NCBI GenBank assembly: GCA_036877525.1
Contig: JAZGTH010000059.1
Coordinates: forward strand, 1,240,001 to 1,304,000
Source of the DNA: Chromobotia macracanthus
Lineage: Eukaryota > Chordata > Actinopteri > Cypriniformes > Botiidae
DNA: 64,000 bases
Direction of reading: 5' to 3'
In this document: piece after piece, positions 25,211 through 36,615 of the stretch
Numbering within the stretch: position 1 is the first letter of the stretch
Layout: each line of letters opens with the position of its first letter
Notes under the pieces: generated by a model
Told to the model about the DNA's origin: nothing
Databases searched by the model: none
What the model saw: the letters and a program-made list of their open reading frames with translations, nothing else
Made by a program: the position numbers and the translations under genes

Positions 25211-28200
25211 CTAAAAAATCACAAGAAATTAAAAGTTCTTCTACCTTCACTGCAATAGAGTGAAAACACATTTTGTTAAGATGTTCCTTTCACAATATTA
25301 CTTAATTTCAACATAAAAAAGATCACAAATGTAAATATAAAAATAGTTACACACGTGTAATTAATTTATAGTACCTGTTTGTAGCAATTATCCACTTATT
25401 GTAACACATTTGAGTAAACTAGCATTAAACATACTGACCAAGAATCAAACACTCATCAGGCTGAAATTAAGACTTGCAGGAAAATAACTAGTTTGTGTAA
25501 ATATTTTTGCTTGTGAGATCACAACACAGATGGGCTCTAAAAGTCATAACTTTGATTCAGTTTCAGGGCAACAGATACTGCTTGGCTTCTCCTTTAGCTT
25601 TGGCTCTAGAATGAAAACGCCATTCAAAAGCAGTTTAAGACGTAAACAGGGTGAAGTTAACTGGTCCAGAACTCTCTTCAACCTCTCCCATACACGGAAG
25701 CCTTTGTGAAGTCACTGTAAGGTAAAGCCCCAAGTCTATTATCACCCTATCACTCAGATAGAGAAGGAAAAGACCATTCCTTTAATCAAAGACCCATTAC
25801 ACACATGACTGGATTCATACTTTGCTTCATGAAGGTGATAATTACAGAAAATTAAAGACTGTAGCTCAACAATGACCTTGCCTAAGCAATGGTCCAACAT
25901 GCAAGCCACGTGTGTGCATGACTTGATCATTTGAGGGTTTGACTGCTGCGTATGCCTCGACGCATGTAACACACACTGCTCTGCTGTAAGAGGAAAGCAG
26001 AGAGCCTGAGCGGACACTTGATAGTGCTGACTAGTTTTGTGTGTGTGTGTTCGCTGATTGACACAGAGTAATTTGTCTTAACTGTCCTGTTTAACATTTT
26101 TCAGGGTTCGTGCCCAGGTGAATTTTTATGAGAAAAACATTTGATTAAAACTGATTAAAATGGGAAGTTAATGTAATAAAATAAAAAACGTACTGAGCAG
26201 GGCACGGGGCTCTGGAAAGAACTCTCCGTACTGGTTGTTGAAGATTCGGGCCAGGTCCTGGGCAAGCTCCAAATGCTGGATCTGGTCCTCCCCTACTGGT
26301 ACATGTGTGGATCTGCACAACAATAACATCACTGTCTCTCAAACAAAGAGCTGGAAACATAACCACAGTCAGAGCAAAACAAATGCAGATCATAGGCAGG
26401 CTTACTTGTAGAGCAGTATGTCTGCTGCCTGTAACACAGGGTAGGTGTAAAGTCCCACACTGCCCTCGTTCTTCTGCTTGCTCTTCATCTGCAAGTCAAA
26501 GAAACAACAGAAACTACTGGAAAGGACAGAGGGGAAAGTCTAAAATAAATCTAAAGCACCTTTCACTACATTTGGCTTTGACGTTCTATTTGTTTTTTAT
26601 TACAATGATGTCTAACATTAGGTGCCATTCCGTGTCCCAGTCTGGGCCATGTGATAGAGTTTTGCCACATTAACACACACGGGTAGCATCCAAAGACCTC
26701 TTTCCGCCACGTTTCACATGCACTCAGCTGTTGAGTAAACAGGTAGGTGTTTTCCCTGCAGCGGTGGGAGGCTTCTGGCCGAGCGCTTCGTCAGCAGCAA
26801 TATAAAAGGGTTGTCCCCCCTCGGTGAATCACAGTCATTATTGAACCTGTCTCTGCCTGCCAGGTCCACCCACCCTCACGACCTGCACAGGAAAACCCTG
26901 TCGCCATGCCACATTGAGAACAAACAGAGGAGGGAAGCCTGAATATTCAAGCTGGAATGATACCATCTTTCAGAGGGCTCTGGTATATCATGTTTCTTTT
27001 ATACAGTGTAGACAAACAAAAGTTGCGTGTGGCTGCATTTTCATTGGTAAGCCGATTTGGCACTTTTTATTCAGACTAAGTGAGCTTAATAACTGGCTAT
27101 ATCACAAAAGCAAAGATGCACTAATTACCTTCCATTGAGGCAGATGCCTCAGTCGTGGCATGCTGGTGAGGCAGCCAAGAATCCACGAAAGTTCAGCGTG
27201 TTCTGAGACCTGCACAGGTAAAACGTAAAATTACATTTTTGTGAACACAATCAAAACATCGTGAACACAATCAAGGCTCATGCTACCAAATGAATAAAAG
27301 CATTAGTTTATTGCACAGTACATTGCACGCAAAAAGGGAACCTCCATAGCACCCCCGTGTGGCAGCAATGAGAACAATAAGTATGACAATTATGAATTTA
27401 TAATGGCCTAATGGTTGGAGCTGGACTTGTAACCCAACTGTTGCAACTGGCAGGAAGCGAGTGAGGTGCTGGCAGGAAGCGAGTGAGGTGCTGGCAGGAA
27501 GCGAGTGAGGTGCTGGCAGGAAACGAGTGAGGTGCTGGCAGGAAACGAGTGAGGTGCTGGCAGGAAGCGAGTGAGGTGCTGGAAGGAAGCGAGTGAGGTG
27601 CTGGAAGGAAGCGAGTGAGGTGCTGCAGCGATGTAGTAACAGATGCCCACTGCTCTGTGCGTGTTCATGATCACTTCACTCCCAACAGGTACACAGTGGA
27701 ACTGTACAAGGACATCTCTCTACATCCACGGTGAAACCCTTGTCTCATGAAGCAAGCATGTAAAAGAGCTCATTTTACTGCAATTTGCACATTGCCCAAA
27801 TAAGCTCTAGATATACACACATGCATTCAAAAGCAATCAAATCCTTCTTTAGAGAATGAAAGTTTATGGGTGCTGGTGACACAGCTGCTACATTTCATAC
27901 TCACAGAACGATTCTGAGAAATCTGACGTCACTCCCGAGAGGAATCAACACAAAACACCATTTTATGGCGCAGGACTGCTAGAGATATTTATTACATCTT
28001 GCTAATCTATACGAGAGGGCAAGACAGCATATGTGAAGATGGCGGAAAATCTGATGGAGGAGCAATAAAGATTACCAGTGTTGGATATCTTAGCTTACTT
28101 CACACAAGAGACTGATGCGATATACTGGGAGCAGGAGAAGCAAGTAAAGAGATACTGTGCACTAAATATAAACAAATAATAGAAACAAATTTTTCTGTTA

Positions 28201-31200
28201 ACATAACAGTCAATTGACAGAGGGATCTAAAGCCCGTAAGAGGGTTATATTTGTTTTGAACACAGAGTTCAATTATGGCAAAATACGCTAAAGATCTCTT
28301 CTTCTAGTGCAACACAACCTAAATACTGTGAAGAACTTCTGATCTGACTGATTTTAGCCTGTCACTATTTTTTCATTGAAGTCAAGTATTTTCCTTGGGC
28401 CAGAGTATTATTTTCACATGTGGAACAGTCCTGACCTCGTATGTTCGATGGGAGGTCCTCAGTTCTGCCAAGATATGGGGCATAAAGTTAAAATGGAATA
28501 AATGTGTGTGCTAAATGTGTGCACTTTTACACGCTTGCTGCAAAGTTCCAATGAGAAAATGCCCGACTTCACAAATCGGACACTTTTTCACTCTCCTGCA
28601 AAACACGCACAGCTAAAAGCATATCAGAGAAAGAAAACGTCCACACTTATTACAGTTACTCTTCAAAAGTTGCTCAGTTCAAGAGAAAATGCAGCAGACA
28701 GTTAGCGAGTTGCTGCATACAGTAAAAGCTATTCTTATCCGGCTCTTTCTGCTTCATGTGGTCTTTTTGAAGTGAACTGTGAAAATGAATCTGTGTTTTC
28801 ACCATCCTGTGAATATTTTACAGCTCGCAGCAGAGATAGGTATCGGAATGGTAAAATAAGCATTTAGGGCAAGTCTCAATTAAATAAATATTTGGCAAAG
28901 GAAAATGTGTTTTAGCGGACTGCCAATTGTTCAGTTCAATAAAAGAACCCAAAGCCTTTTTAAAATGAAACTTGTGAAAAGCTACTTCAAAGATGCCTTG
29001 GACATATTTGTTTAGGCAGTAGGCTTGAACAAAGACACCTGCACAGCTGAAAAATGTAATACAAGCAGAAGCTATGCTTTAATATGTTATTACATGGGGT
29101 TTACATGGAAGCAAGTCTTCAGCACGTAGTGGAGACCTGTAGGTTTATAAACAAGGACTCACCTGAGACTGCTGGAAGAGGATAGAGTGAGTTGGGTCGA
29201 TGCCACACGCCAACAGACTGGCCACCATGTCCAGGATGTTTTCTCTGAGCAGCTGAGGGTCCTGAGGCTGGGTGATGGAGTGAAGATCTACAATGCTGTA
29301 CATCACTGAACTGTACTTTCTCTGCAAGGCCACCCAGCTCTCCAGTGCTCCTAGATAGTTCCCCAAGTGAGGAACACCTGTAGGCTGGATACCAGAGAAC
29401 ACCCGCTCCTCATGGGTAATCTATAGGGAAATAAGAGAGGCAAAAATGGTTTGTTTTAAAGTCTAATGTCATTTATAGGTTAAAAGTGTGTAAAAGGCAC
29501 AGGAAGTTGAAAGAATGAATTAACTGGTATTTTTGGAGTTATCCCGGCTAAAAGTTAGGAGGCAGAGGAAGAGGGACGCCCTACACAGTTTTATGAATGT
29601 TATCAAAGCGATAAATCCAAAGCATGTCTCACACTAACAGAGCACCCTACTGGGTGAGAGAGTGCTAGAGCGGAACCACTTTTCAGCCAATGAAAACACT
29701 TCACAGTTCACAGCTAGCCAATAGGTGCTTTTAAGAGGCACGTAATCGTGGGATAACATTCACAGTAGTAAGCCTATCGAAAATAGCAATAGAGGAGAGC
29801 AGTACAAATGTTGTAAACCCATAAAGTATATAAGAGATCAGGAAGAATTAAACAAATGGCTCATTTTAAAATGTTTTGACTAAGAAAACACCAACTTCTT
29901 CCTGTTCTCGGAAAAAGTTTGTTGATTCATGAACGAATATTTTAGCAGTGACAAGCTTCAGTGGTCAAAGGTGAGATGAAGGACACAAGGGGTGATGTTT
30001 CTGATGTGTTTTATTTCCAACACAGCTGATGTTCATACACCATTTCACTTCACTGACAAAACAATTCCACAAATTTGCAAAAAATGAAAAAGTTAAACCT
30101 TACATTAAATATTAAAAAATTCAGAATACAGGTATTTGATTGTATACTCTTTAAAAAAAGGACTAATACTATACAACGAAACATTTAAAACTCAAAAAAC
30201 CTGCACATGTATGAAAAGAGCTATGAACACCTGCGTCATATGTATGAGGTGACTCACTCTGGGTCCCTTCTGAGATCACTGGCTGATCTGAGGTCAGTTT
30301 GGCTTTAGGGTAGCCTATATTCAACAGAATACAAATCACTGATCCAGAGTCATTAGCTAGTTACCTTATAAATAGAAAGGAACAGGCTATTTATGCCATC
30401 ACTAGGTGAGTAATTGCAGTGCAGTGGCCCGGATGCACAGGGCCTCTCGGAGGTGTCAGAAGTGATTTGGGGCTGAATGGAGTCTGGTTCATGTGTGTTC
30501 TCACCTTGCACTGTTCCCCTCTTCCCCTCCGGCCGATCATTAACCATCCAGACATGGTAATGGTGTCATATGAGACAATCACACAAGCTGAAACAACACA
30601 AGTGCAAACTACTGGAGGAATAATCAGCCTATCGCACCTCCCATCTACTGACGAGAAGAGAGTTTTTTGGCTGGCTGGCGTAATGATAAAGGAATTTTAT
30701 AGAAGAAGTGAATTATACAGTACCCTCAAAGACCCCTATGTATTCCTTATTTATAATGTTTCCTTATTTTTAATGCTATGCTTATTGCATGGGAGTAAAT
30801 AAACGCACAATATTAAGACATACATATGTACATTCAAAAGAAGTACTTCAAAATGCCATATACATTTTCACTAATTTTGCGTATTAACAAGTTGTATAGA
30901 CTTACCAAATAACATTGCATGTTACAATTACATTTGACTGGAGTGTTTGAGGTTGGATGTGGGAATTTTTAAGTCAGTTATTCCTGTCCTTGACTTTGTC
31001 TAGTACGGAGCATCTAATTCTCCATTCTCATCCGCTGTAACTCCTGTTACACAGTTTCATCGAACTCAAGTACTTTCCAGACTCTTTCCTCAGCTTCCCC
31101 TTCTTTGATGACACATGACAGAAGTTACTTCGCTCTTCATATTTTACTCTGACAAACGAAAGGTTGTGCAACAACACCATAAAGTGGTGAAATAATTCTT

Positions 31201-34200
31201 CATCCATCTACCATATGGAGTATACATTAAACTGAATGTGTGTACACGCACCAGCTGACAGGGTTACAAACACCTACAATCCCTGTAGTTAAACCCATGT
31301 CGTCAAGTCAAGTCAAGTTGAGCTTTATTGTCATTCCGCTATATGTGGGGACATACAGTGGAACGAAATGTCGTGCCTCACAGGACCACGGTGCTACATA
31401 AATACAGACATAATACATGCTACATACAGACATGTACGAACATAATAGAATATATAGTTGTAAGAATGTCTGTGTGTGTTCCATTATATGTGATATTGAG
31501 TTAGTTTGTCTAGATATACAGATAAATAAAGTAAAAAAAAACACAATACACTTAACTTGAACTTTTAATGGACAACATTTGATGTCCCTAATAGAAATCC
31601 AGATATAGACTGAAAAGAAACGATTTTTACTTCTTATTCTATGTCTGAAAAATCTAACCTAATACCTAAACTTGATAGCCAATGTTTGTTAAAAAAAAAC
31701 TAAGAGAACACAGTATCTTTAATGTCCAAATTCTTCTTTTAAAATTGTGTAAAACTACTTCATTAAATGTCCAGAGGCAGTGTACATGGCGTGTCTGATA
31801 CAACACAAATTTACTTGATTTAGTTCTATTTTGGTTATTTTATTGCATCTAGTAGGCATGGGTAAATGAAATAAATTTGAGTAAAATAGTTTTTTCCATT
31901 TTATACTCATCAAGCTTAACATCATTATTTTTCAAGTCAAAGCTGTATATAAGCTATACTGCCAGTAAGCAGAGATTTATGTTTAAGTTCAGAGTGTCTC
32001 AACATAGTGAAAGTATTGCAGGGTGGAAACATTGTATGACTGATGGAAAAACAGAATCAGATCACACAGCATAACATTCAGCTGCAGAGTGAAGTCTCCA
32101 TTTCACAGAATTACGCTTCATTCTTAAGATTAGATTAGTTGTGAAAACAATAACCTAATATTCTGCAATTCTAAAGCTTTCCATGTAAGACAGGACTTGT
32201 TTTTGACAAATTATGTTCTGGGTGCAGAGACTGGCAGGATGAGCTTGTAATGGAAAGTTAATAAAAAACAGCATTTGGCCAATTCATCTATAATTGCTGT
32301 GCACAGCACTTTTCAGACCTCGTATTACAAATCTGACTTTATATGAAATTAATAGAGGCTGCATGGAATTTTTTACTTATCATTAAAATCATTTGTCACC
32401 ACAAGACAGCTTCAAGAACTGGTGCATTTGTACAAAAATAATCAAAAGAATCAAAAAAATCTTAAAGAACAGGGGACAAGTTAAAAAATATAAATAGTTA
32501 CTGAAATATATACACGTCATATATATTTTTAACCTAAAACCTTAATGTTGTTTAAAACAAAGTCGATGGACACATTATGGATCAATGACCCAATTAACAA
32601 TTGGCTGTTTTCGTAGAGGTTTTATGAAGTTCTTTAATTTGAGTTCCATGGTGACATATGGGTAATTTGATCCTAAAATAAGCACAATAAAATAATAAGA
32701 TGGACATGAATAAAGAAATGATCAGAACCCACTAGACTTCAGCATTCCAGCAGAGATGACCATCTTTGCATGCCAATTCCAACACAGCCTTTCAGCACCC
32801 TTTATGGTCCTGCAGGAAAGCATCAGCAACTCAGTAAATGTGGAAAGCCTCTCTACAGGAGCTGATATTAAAGAGGCCAGTTCTGAATGGCACCTCTGAC
32901 CCTGCCACCCCAGTCCATTTGTCCCCCGTCAAGCTTCATACACACAGAACCTACTGTTACAGTGTCGCCCCACTCGCCCTATTAAAACAGACATCATGCT
33001 GAAAAGCAGAAACACAAGCCTTTATCCTGCCACTCTCCAGCCCTCAGCCTCTCACACTCTCAGCTGGGTCACCAACAAAGCCCCACTTTGCTGAAGCATT
33101 GAGCAGAAATTTATTTAAATGCACCTTCCTCTGTTCTGCCAGACTGATGTAACAGAAAATATATGTTTTTGCTGTTCTGAGACATACCCAGTTTGAAGAA
33201 AAGTACAAACAACCAAAAATAAAACAGACAGGCAAGGGAAACAAGACCTGGTTTGGGTGGAGAAAACATTAGATAAATCGCAAGTGACAAAGCCAAAAAA
33301 TAAACGAAAGAATGAGCAAGAGACAGTGTTAAAGAGGAGGAATTTCACAGGGAGGAGGGAGGCATGCAGGAGGTGGCTGGCGGGCAGGAGACGGAACGTT
33401 TGATTAAATCTGCGGTTGACGTTTCGGACAGGTGAGATTGATGAGGTTCCTCTACGCTTCACACTGTGTGGAGAGCGAAGGGAGAAGAACAGAAACATGC
33501 AGTGTGGAGAGCCAGGGCTGGGGGCCCTCTCACACCGTGGGGTCCCCGGACTGATTAATGGGGCTGGAGTCCCTTCAAAAACAGTGCTCCTTGCAGAAAG
33601 GGCCGCACTGCGCTCCAAAAATAACCAGAACATGACAGCCGCTCCACTACGGACCACTGCTCAGAGGCAGAGCCCAAACCCAGAACCGTTTAGGACCAAT
33701 CACTTTTATTACACTACCATCTTTTCACTGCTGATCATGTTACACATTAAAAAGACAAGTTACGCTTAGTTTGACATGAAATATAATTATTTGCGAACTA
33801 TACAGAAAAGGCTGCCGAAATCTCAAACCATAACCCAATGCCTGGCACAGCGAATGACAAATGTTTTGCATGGATTATATTACAATATTTGGACACACTA
33901 TATAAACCCCACTCAGCAAATAAAGGACAAAGCCATTTTTGCATTTTTTTCTTTTCTGGCCAGGAAAAAGCAGAGGCGCTAGCCTACTAATGACAAATTA
34001 AACATATAAAACTCACAACGAAGCAGAAATAACCTGCAAGCACCTCATAAATTTATCAATGTGTAATTATGGATTACACTCACAAACTCTTGGGCCAGAT
34101 TCTTTTTTTTTTTACACTGCTTCTTTCTCACTCTGATTTCCTCCAACATAAGCACTGACTATTGGTTTGAGCACAAACCAAAAGCTTGATACCAGATAGT

Positions 34201-36615
34201 AATTGCAGTTCAATTAAATAAGTCAGATTTTCTGAATTCATAACACAACAGTCTACAACATACAGTACAAAGCTCCAGCATAACTCTGTTAAAGGCAAAA
34301 TATGCTAAATTAATTAAAAAATTATGACCACTGGAGAGGTTGGGGGAATTATTCAACATATATTGCATTAATTCTTCATAATGATGAACTGAAACACATA
34401 CTGTAGTGTGAAATAAAGTGCTTAGGTGACATGTGAAAACAAATTGTGTAATTAATAAATATAATCAGGTCAAGCTCATGTGAACCTCCCTTCCTGCAGC
34501 TTCCTCTCCAGAAAGACTCCGGGAGTCAGTTTAATGGTTTTAGCTGACATGAGAGTTTAAGCATTTAGACCTGAAAGAGAATTAAGAGCTGTTTCCTTTT
34601 TGCGAAGCATGAGGCTGAGATGACTGATATTAGCCATTAAGACCACAGGCGATTAAGGGCCGGATTGGGAACTTCATGTTTTATAACAGAGCAAACGTCC
34701 ACCGCATCCTGCCTCACGCCGCATTGTATGGAAGGCTAATCAGAGCAGTTTCAAGATTTGATTGAAACAAAAGCTTAAAAATCTGCTCGAGTTTTACTAT
34801 CAAAACAACTGCATAAAACACTTACACAACAGGATCTTTCAACAGTTCCACAAGAACAACAAAAGCTTTCAACACTAGAGTCTAAATTTAATTTTCATTT
34901 GCAGGCTTGCTGACTTTGGAGGTAAGAAATCCAAGCAACAAATCCCAGTATTGAATCAGAAAATAAAATTACACATAAACTGCTTATTTTCTTAGTTTTC
35001 TCCAGCAAAATTAAATCTCTGAGACACGTTTTTGACACATTTTATAAATAATGTTTATTTATAGGCATAGATTCCATTAGGTTACGTTTCGCTCTCACTT
35101 ACACAGCGACAGAAAGATCTTTGTCGATCAGGTCATTTCATCTAAATGACTTTTAATAACCTTCCTTTGCCAAAAAGTATGCTCTGTGTTTTGACGCACA
35201 TCACACCTCGGAGTATTGTGAACGACCATGTTAACACGCACTTGCCAACATTTGGAGAACATTAAAAGAAATGAAAACCAACACCTCATTTCAACTGTTG
35301 TTGCTGATAATAAAGGACTGCTGGGATGGTTTTGACGTCTTGCTAAAACCCACCACTGCCTCCCCCCTCCCACACTCCCACAGTCGCGACCCTCCGCACT
35401 TTAGCGTCCCAAATGACAAGCTGCCTGTAGTTAACAAAACAGAGACTGACTGCCAGCGGTAGACGCACATTCCTACACGGCAAGTGTGCAGAAGCCATCG
35501 AATAAAACCTGGTTGTCAATCAAGTCACTGTTAAAAGCAGAAAGCACTGAAGGGCTTTGGAAAAGGCTCTTTAATAGAAATGTACAGTGCTCCAGTCCAG
35601 TTAGGATTACAAACATCAGTGGAATGCATTGATAATTAACAGATCCTTTAAGGGATAGCTCATACAAAAATTAAAATCATGTAATCACCATCATGTTGTT
35701 GCAAACCTGCATGACTCTTAATCAAAGAAGCTATCAATGTGTTCGAAAAACCCTGCTATGGGGATAGTTCAACCAAAAACCAATCATTTACTCACCATCA
35801 AGAAGTATAACTTTTTTTAATGGAACACAAAAGATGATGTTAGGGTTAATAACTGACATACAATAACTGATACCTGATAACTGTCAGTCACCATTCACGT
35901 CAATTGTATGGAAAAGAGCAACATCAAGATTCTTTAACATTTCTTTGGAACACAAGAATGAGTAAATGAAGAGCAATTGTTTTAAAAAAAAAGAAAATAT
36001 CTGTCCACTGGCAAGATGCACACATTTATACAAACAGCAACCTAATAATGGAAGAACATTAAAATATTTGTCTGTCTACATGTTCATTATGCAGTATAGC
36101 ACTTCAAATGAGGCAGTCTTATGCTTGCCCTAATTGTGGCAAATTATGACTTAACAACATCTGCTCTGATCAAGCAAATGCAGTGAACCAGAACAGCATT
36201 AATGCATGCTGCAAATAACTGCGTAGTACTGCATGCGAACTATTTTTTAAATGAATCCGCACATTGATCTTCCATGTTTACAGAACCTATTAACATGTTT
36301 CTGTTGGAAACGTGTACGACTGTGAAAGCACAACTAACATTCACAGTGCGTTTACATTACATTATCTCTTAAATCACAACTGTAAACCGTTCAGACTGAC
36401 AGTTGTACTCTTTTGTACTGTTAGATGGAAAGGTGAACCGACAAGCAGATACCATGTGAAGCTGTCAAGTTGACCTAAAAGAAAATGACAATCAATGAAG
36501 ACGTTCTTACCATCGTTCCTGTGCTTTTTTGTGCTTTGAGTAATCCTCTGTGGGAATAATTTTTTTGAATATAACGAAAGACAGATTTCACGTTACACCT
36601 TATGCAGAGCGCCAT
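24762..36615 (-). CDS. wars2: mitochondrial tryptophanyl-tRNA synthetase (6 coding exons)
   Basis: Class I aminoacyl-tRNA synthetase that charges mitochondrial tRNA-Trp with tryptophan using ATP, in the matrix. Minus-strand exons 36615-36511, 29420-29163, 27209-27129, 26488-26406, 26312-26194 and 25210-24762 join in phase to 364 residues (human has 360). The N-terminus (MALCIRCNVKSVFRYIQKNY...) is basic with few acidic residues, like a mitochondrial targeting sequence. The HIGH-type motif is HLGN (53-56, in PTGVPHLGNYLGA) and the second ATP-site motif is KMSKS (230-234). Other family blocks are SIVDLHSIT, TYPVLQAADILLY and VPVGEDQIQHLELAQDLA. The start ATG has a good Kozak context (A at -3, G at +4). 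The gene lies upstream of tbx15 in the same orientation, as in human. Confidence 0.97.
25211..26193 (-). other. wars2 intron 5
   Basis: 983-bp intron with donor A|gtacgt. A short GT run lies at about 26036-26051. Nothing else recognised. Confidence 0.7.
26194..26312 (-). CDS. wars2: wars2 coding exon 5
   Basis: 119 nt, residues 177-215 plus split codons. Encodes STHVPVGEDQIQHLELAQDL, the catalytic-domain strand and helix near the active site. Confidence 0.96.
26406..26488 (-). CDS. wars2: wars2 coding exon 4
   Basis: 83 nt, phase 0 start. Encodes MKSKQKNEGSVGLYTYPVLQ and AADILLY, ending in a split Lys codon; only 93 bp of intron separate it from exon 5. Confidence 0.96.
26489..27128 (-). 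other. wars2 intron 3
   Basis: 640-bp intron. Contains a less AT-rich block (about 26690-26900) with TATAAAAGG on the plus strand at 26801-26809. There is no plus-strand gene for it to serve. Confidence 0.65.
27129..27209 (-). CDS. wars2: wars2 coding exon 3
   Basis: 81 nt, 27 codons, phase 0 both ends. Encodes VSEHAELSWILGCLTSMPRL and RHLPQWK, matching the family block around SWILSCMVRLPRL. Confidence 0.96.
27401..27680 (+). mobile_element. degenerate tRNA-type fish SINE with internal minisatellite
   Basis: The 5' part (TGGCCTAATGGTTGGAGCTG, then GACTTGTAACCC) resembles the tRNA-like head of a common fish SINE. The 3' part (GATGCCCACTGCTCTGTGCG, then TGTTCATGATCACTTCACT) resembles its body. 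The middle is replaced by the 22-bp tandem repeat. The family is assigned from memory and not checked by search. Confidence 0.55.
27447..27622. repeat. 22-bp minisatellite, exactly 8 copies
   Basis: Eight head-to-tail units beginning CTGGCAGGAAGCGAGTGAGG (plus TG), with no length variation. Units 4-5 share a G-to-A change (GAAACGAG) and units 7-8 share CTGGAAGG, so variants are clustered. Confidence 0.95.
29163..29420 (-). CDS. wars2: wars2 coding exon 2 (HIGH-type motif)
   Basis: 258 nt, 86 codons, phase 0. Starts ITHEERVFSGIQPTGVPHLG and continues NYLGALESW to FQQSQ. HLGN is the class I HIGH equivalent that binds ATP. Donor is CAG|gtgagt. Confidence 0.97.
31301..31545 (+). repeat. probable fish dispersed repeat
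   Basis: Starts with three TCAAG pentamers, then TTTATTGTCATTCCGCTATA and GGACATACAGTGGAACGAAA, a pattern I recognise as common in fish genomes. Its class is unknown to me and was not searched. Confidence 0.45.
35648..35985 (+). mobile_element. inverted-repeat DNA element fragments (two copies)
   Basis: TTTAAGGGATAGCTCATACA at 35648 and a second head (GGGGATAGTTCAACC) near 35760. The second copy ends in GGAACACAAGAATGAGTAAA. This is the layout of a very common cyprinid non-autonomous element; the second head seems to start inside or next to the first. Confidence 0.5.
36511..36615 (-). CDS. wars2: wars2 coding exon 1 (mitochondrial targeting peptide)
   Basis: 35 codons from ATG at 36615 (context CAAGATGG) to donor ATG|gtaaga. 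Encodes MALCIRCNVKSVFRYIQKNY and SHRGLLKAQKSTGTM: net positive, with no Asp or Glu. The MAL start, length and phase 0 fit the human first exon. The distance to exon 2 is 7.1 kb, so this exon is assigned by these features and not by strong identity. Confidence 0.85.

Larger units (their letters stand above)
27210..29162 (-). other. wars2 intron 2
   Basis: 2-kb intron containing a SINE-like element with an internal 22-bp minisatellite (27401-27680). The rest is unremarkable; the repeat produces the open frame on the minus strand here. Confidence 0.7.
29421..36510 (-). other. wars2 intron 1 (7.1 kb)
   Basis: Large phase-0 intron between the targeting-peptide exon and the catalytic exons. Holds a probable dispersed repeat (31301-31545), inverted-repeat element fragments (35648-35985) and three blocks of richer composition (30410-30660, 33345-33660, 34490-34770) that could be regulatory. 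No coding exon found. Confidence 0.65.

Noticed and set aside
27408..27674. 88-codon open frame on the minus strand with repeated LASCQHLTRFLPAPHS-like text
   Set aside because: It is the translation of the 22-bp minisatellite in a wars2 intron; no start context or family supports it.
33115..33657. 180-codon open frame on the minus strand, the longest outside known exons
   Set aside because: No recognisable domain, no splice logic, and it overlaps an open frame on the other strand; composition explains it.
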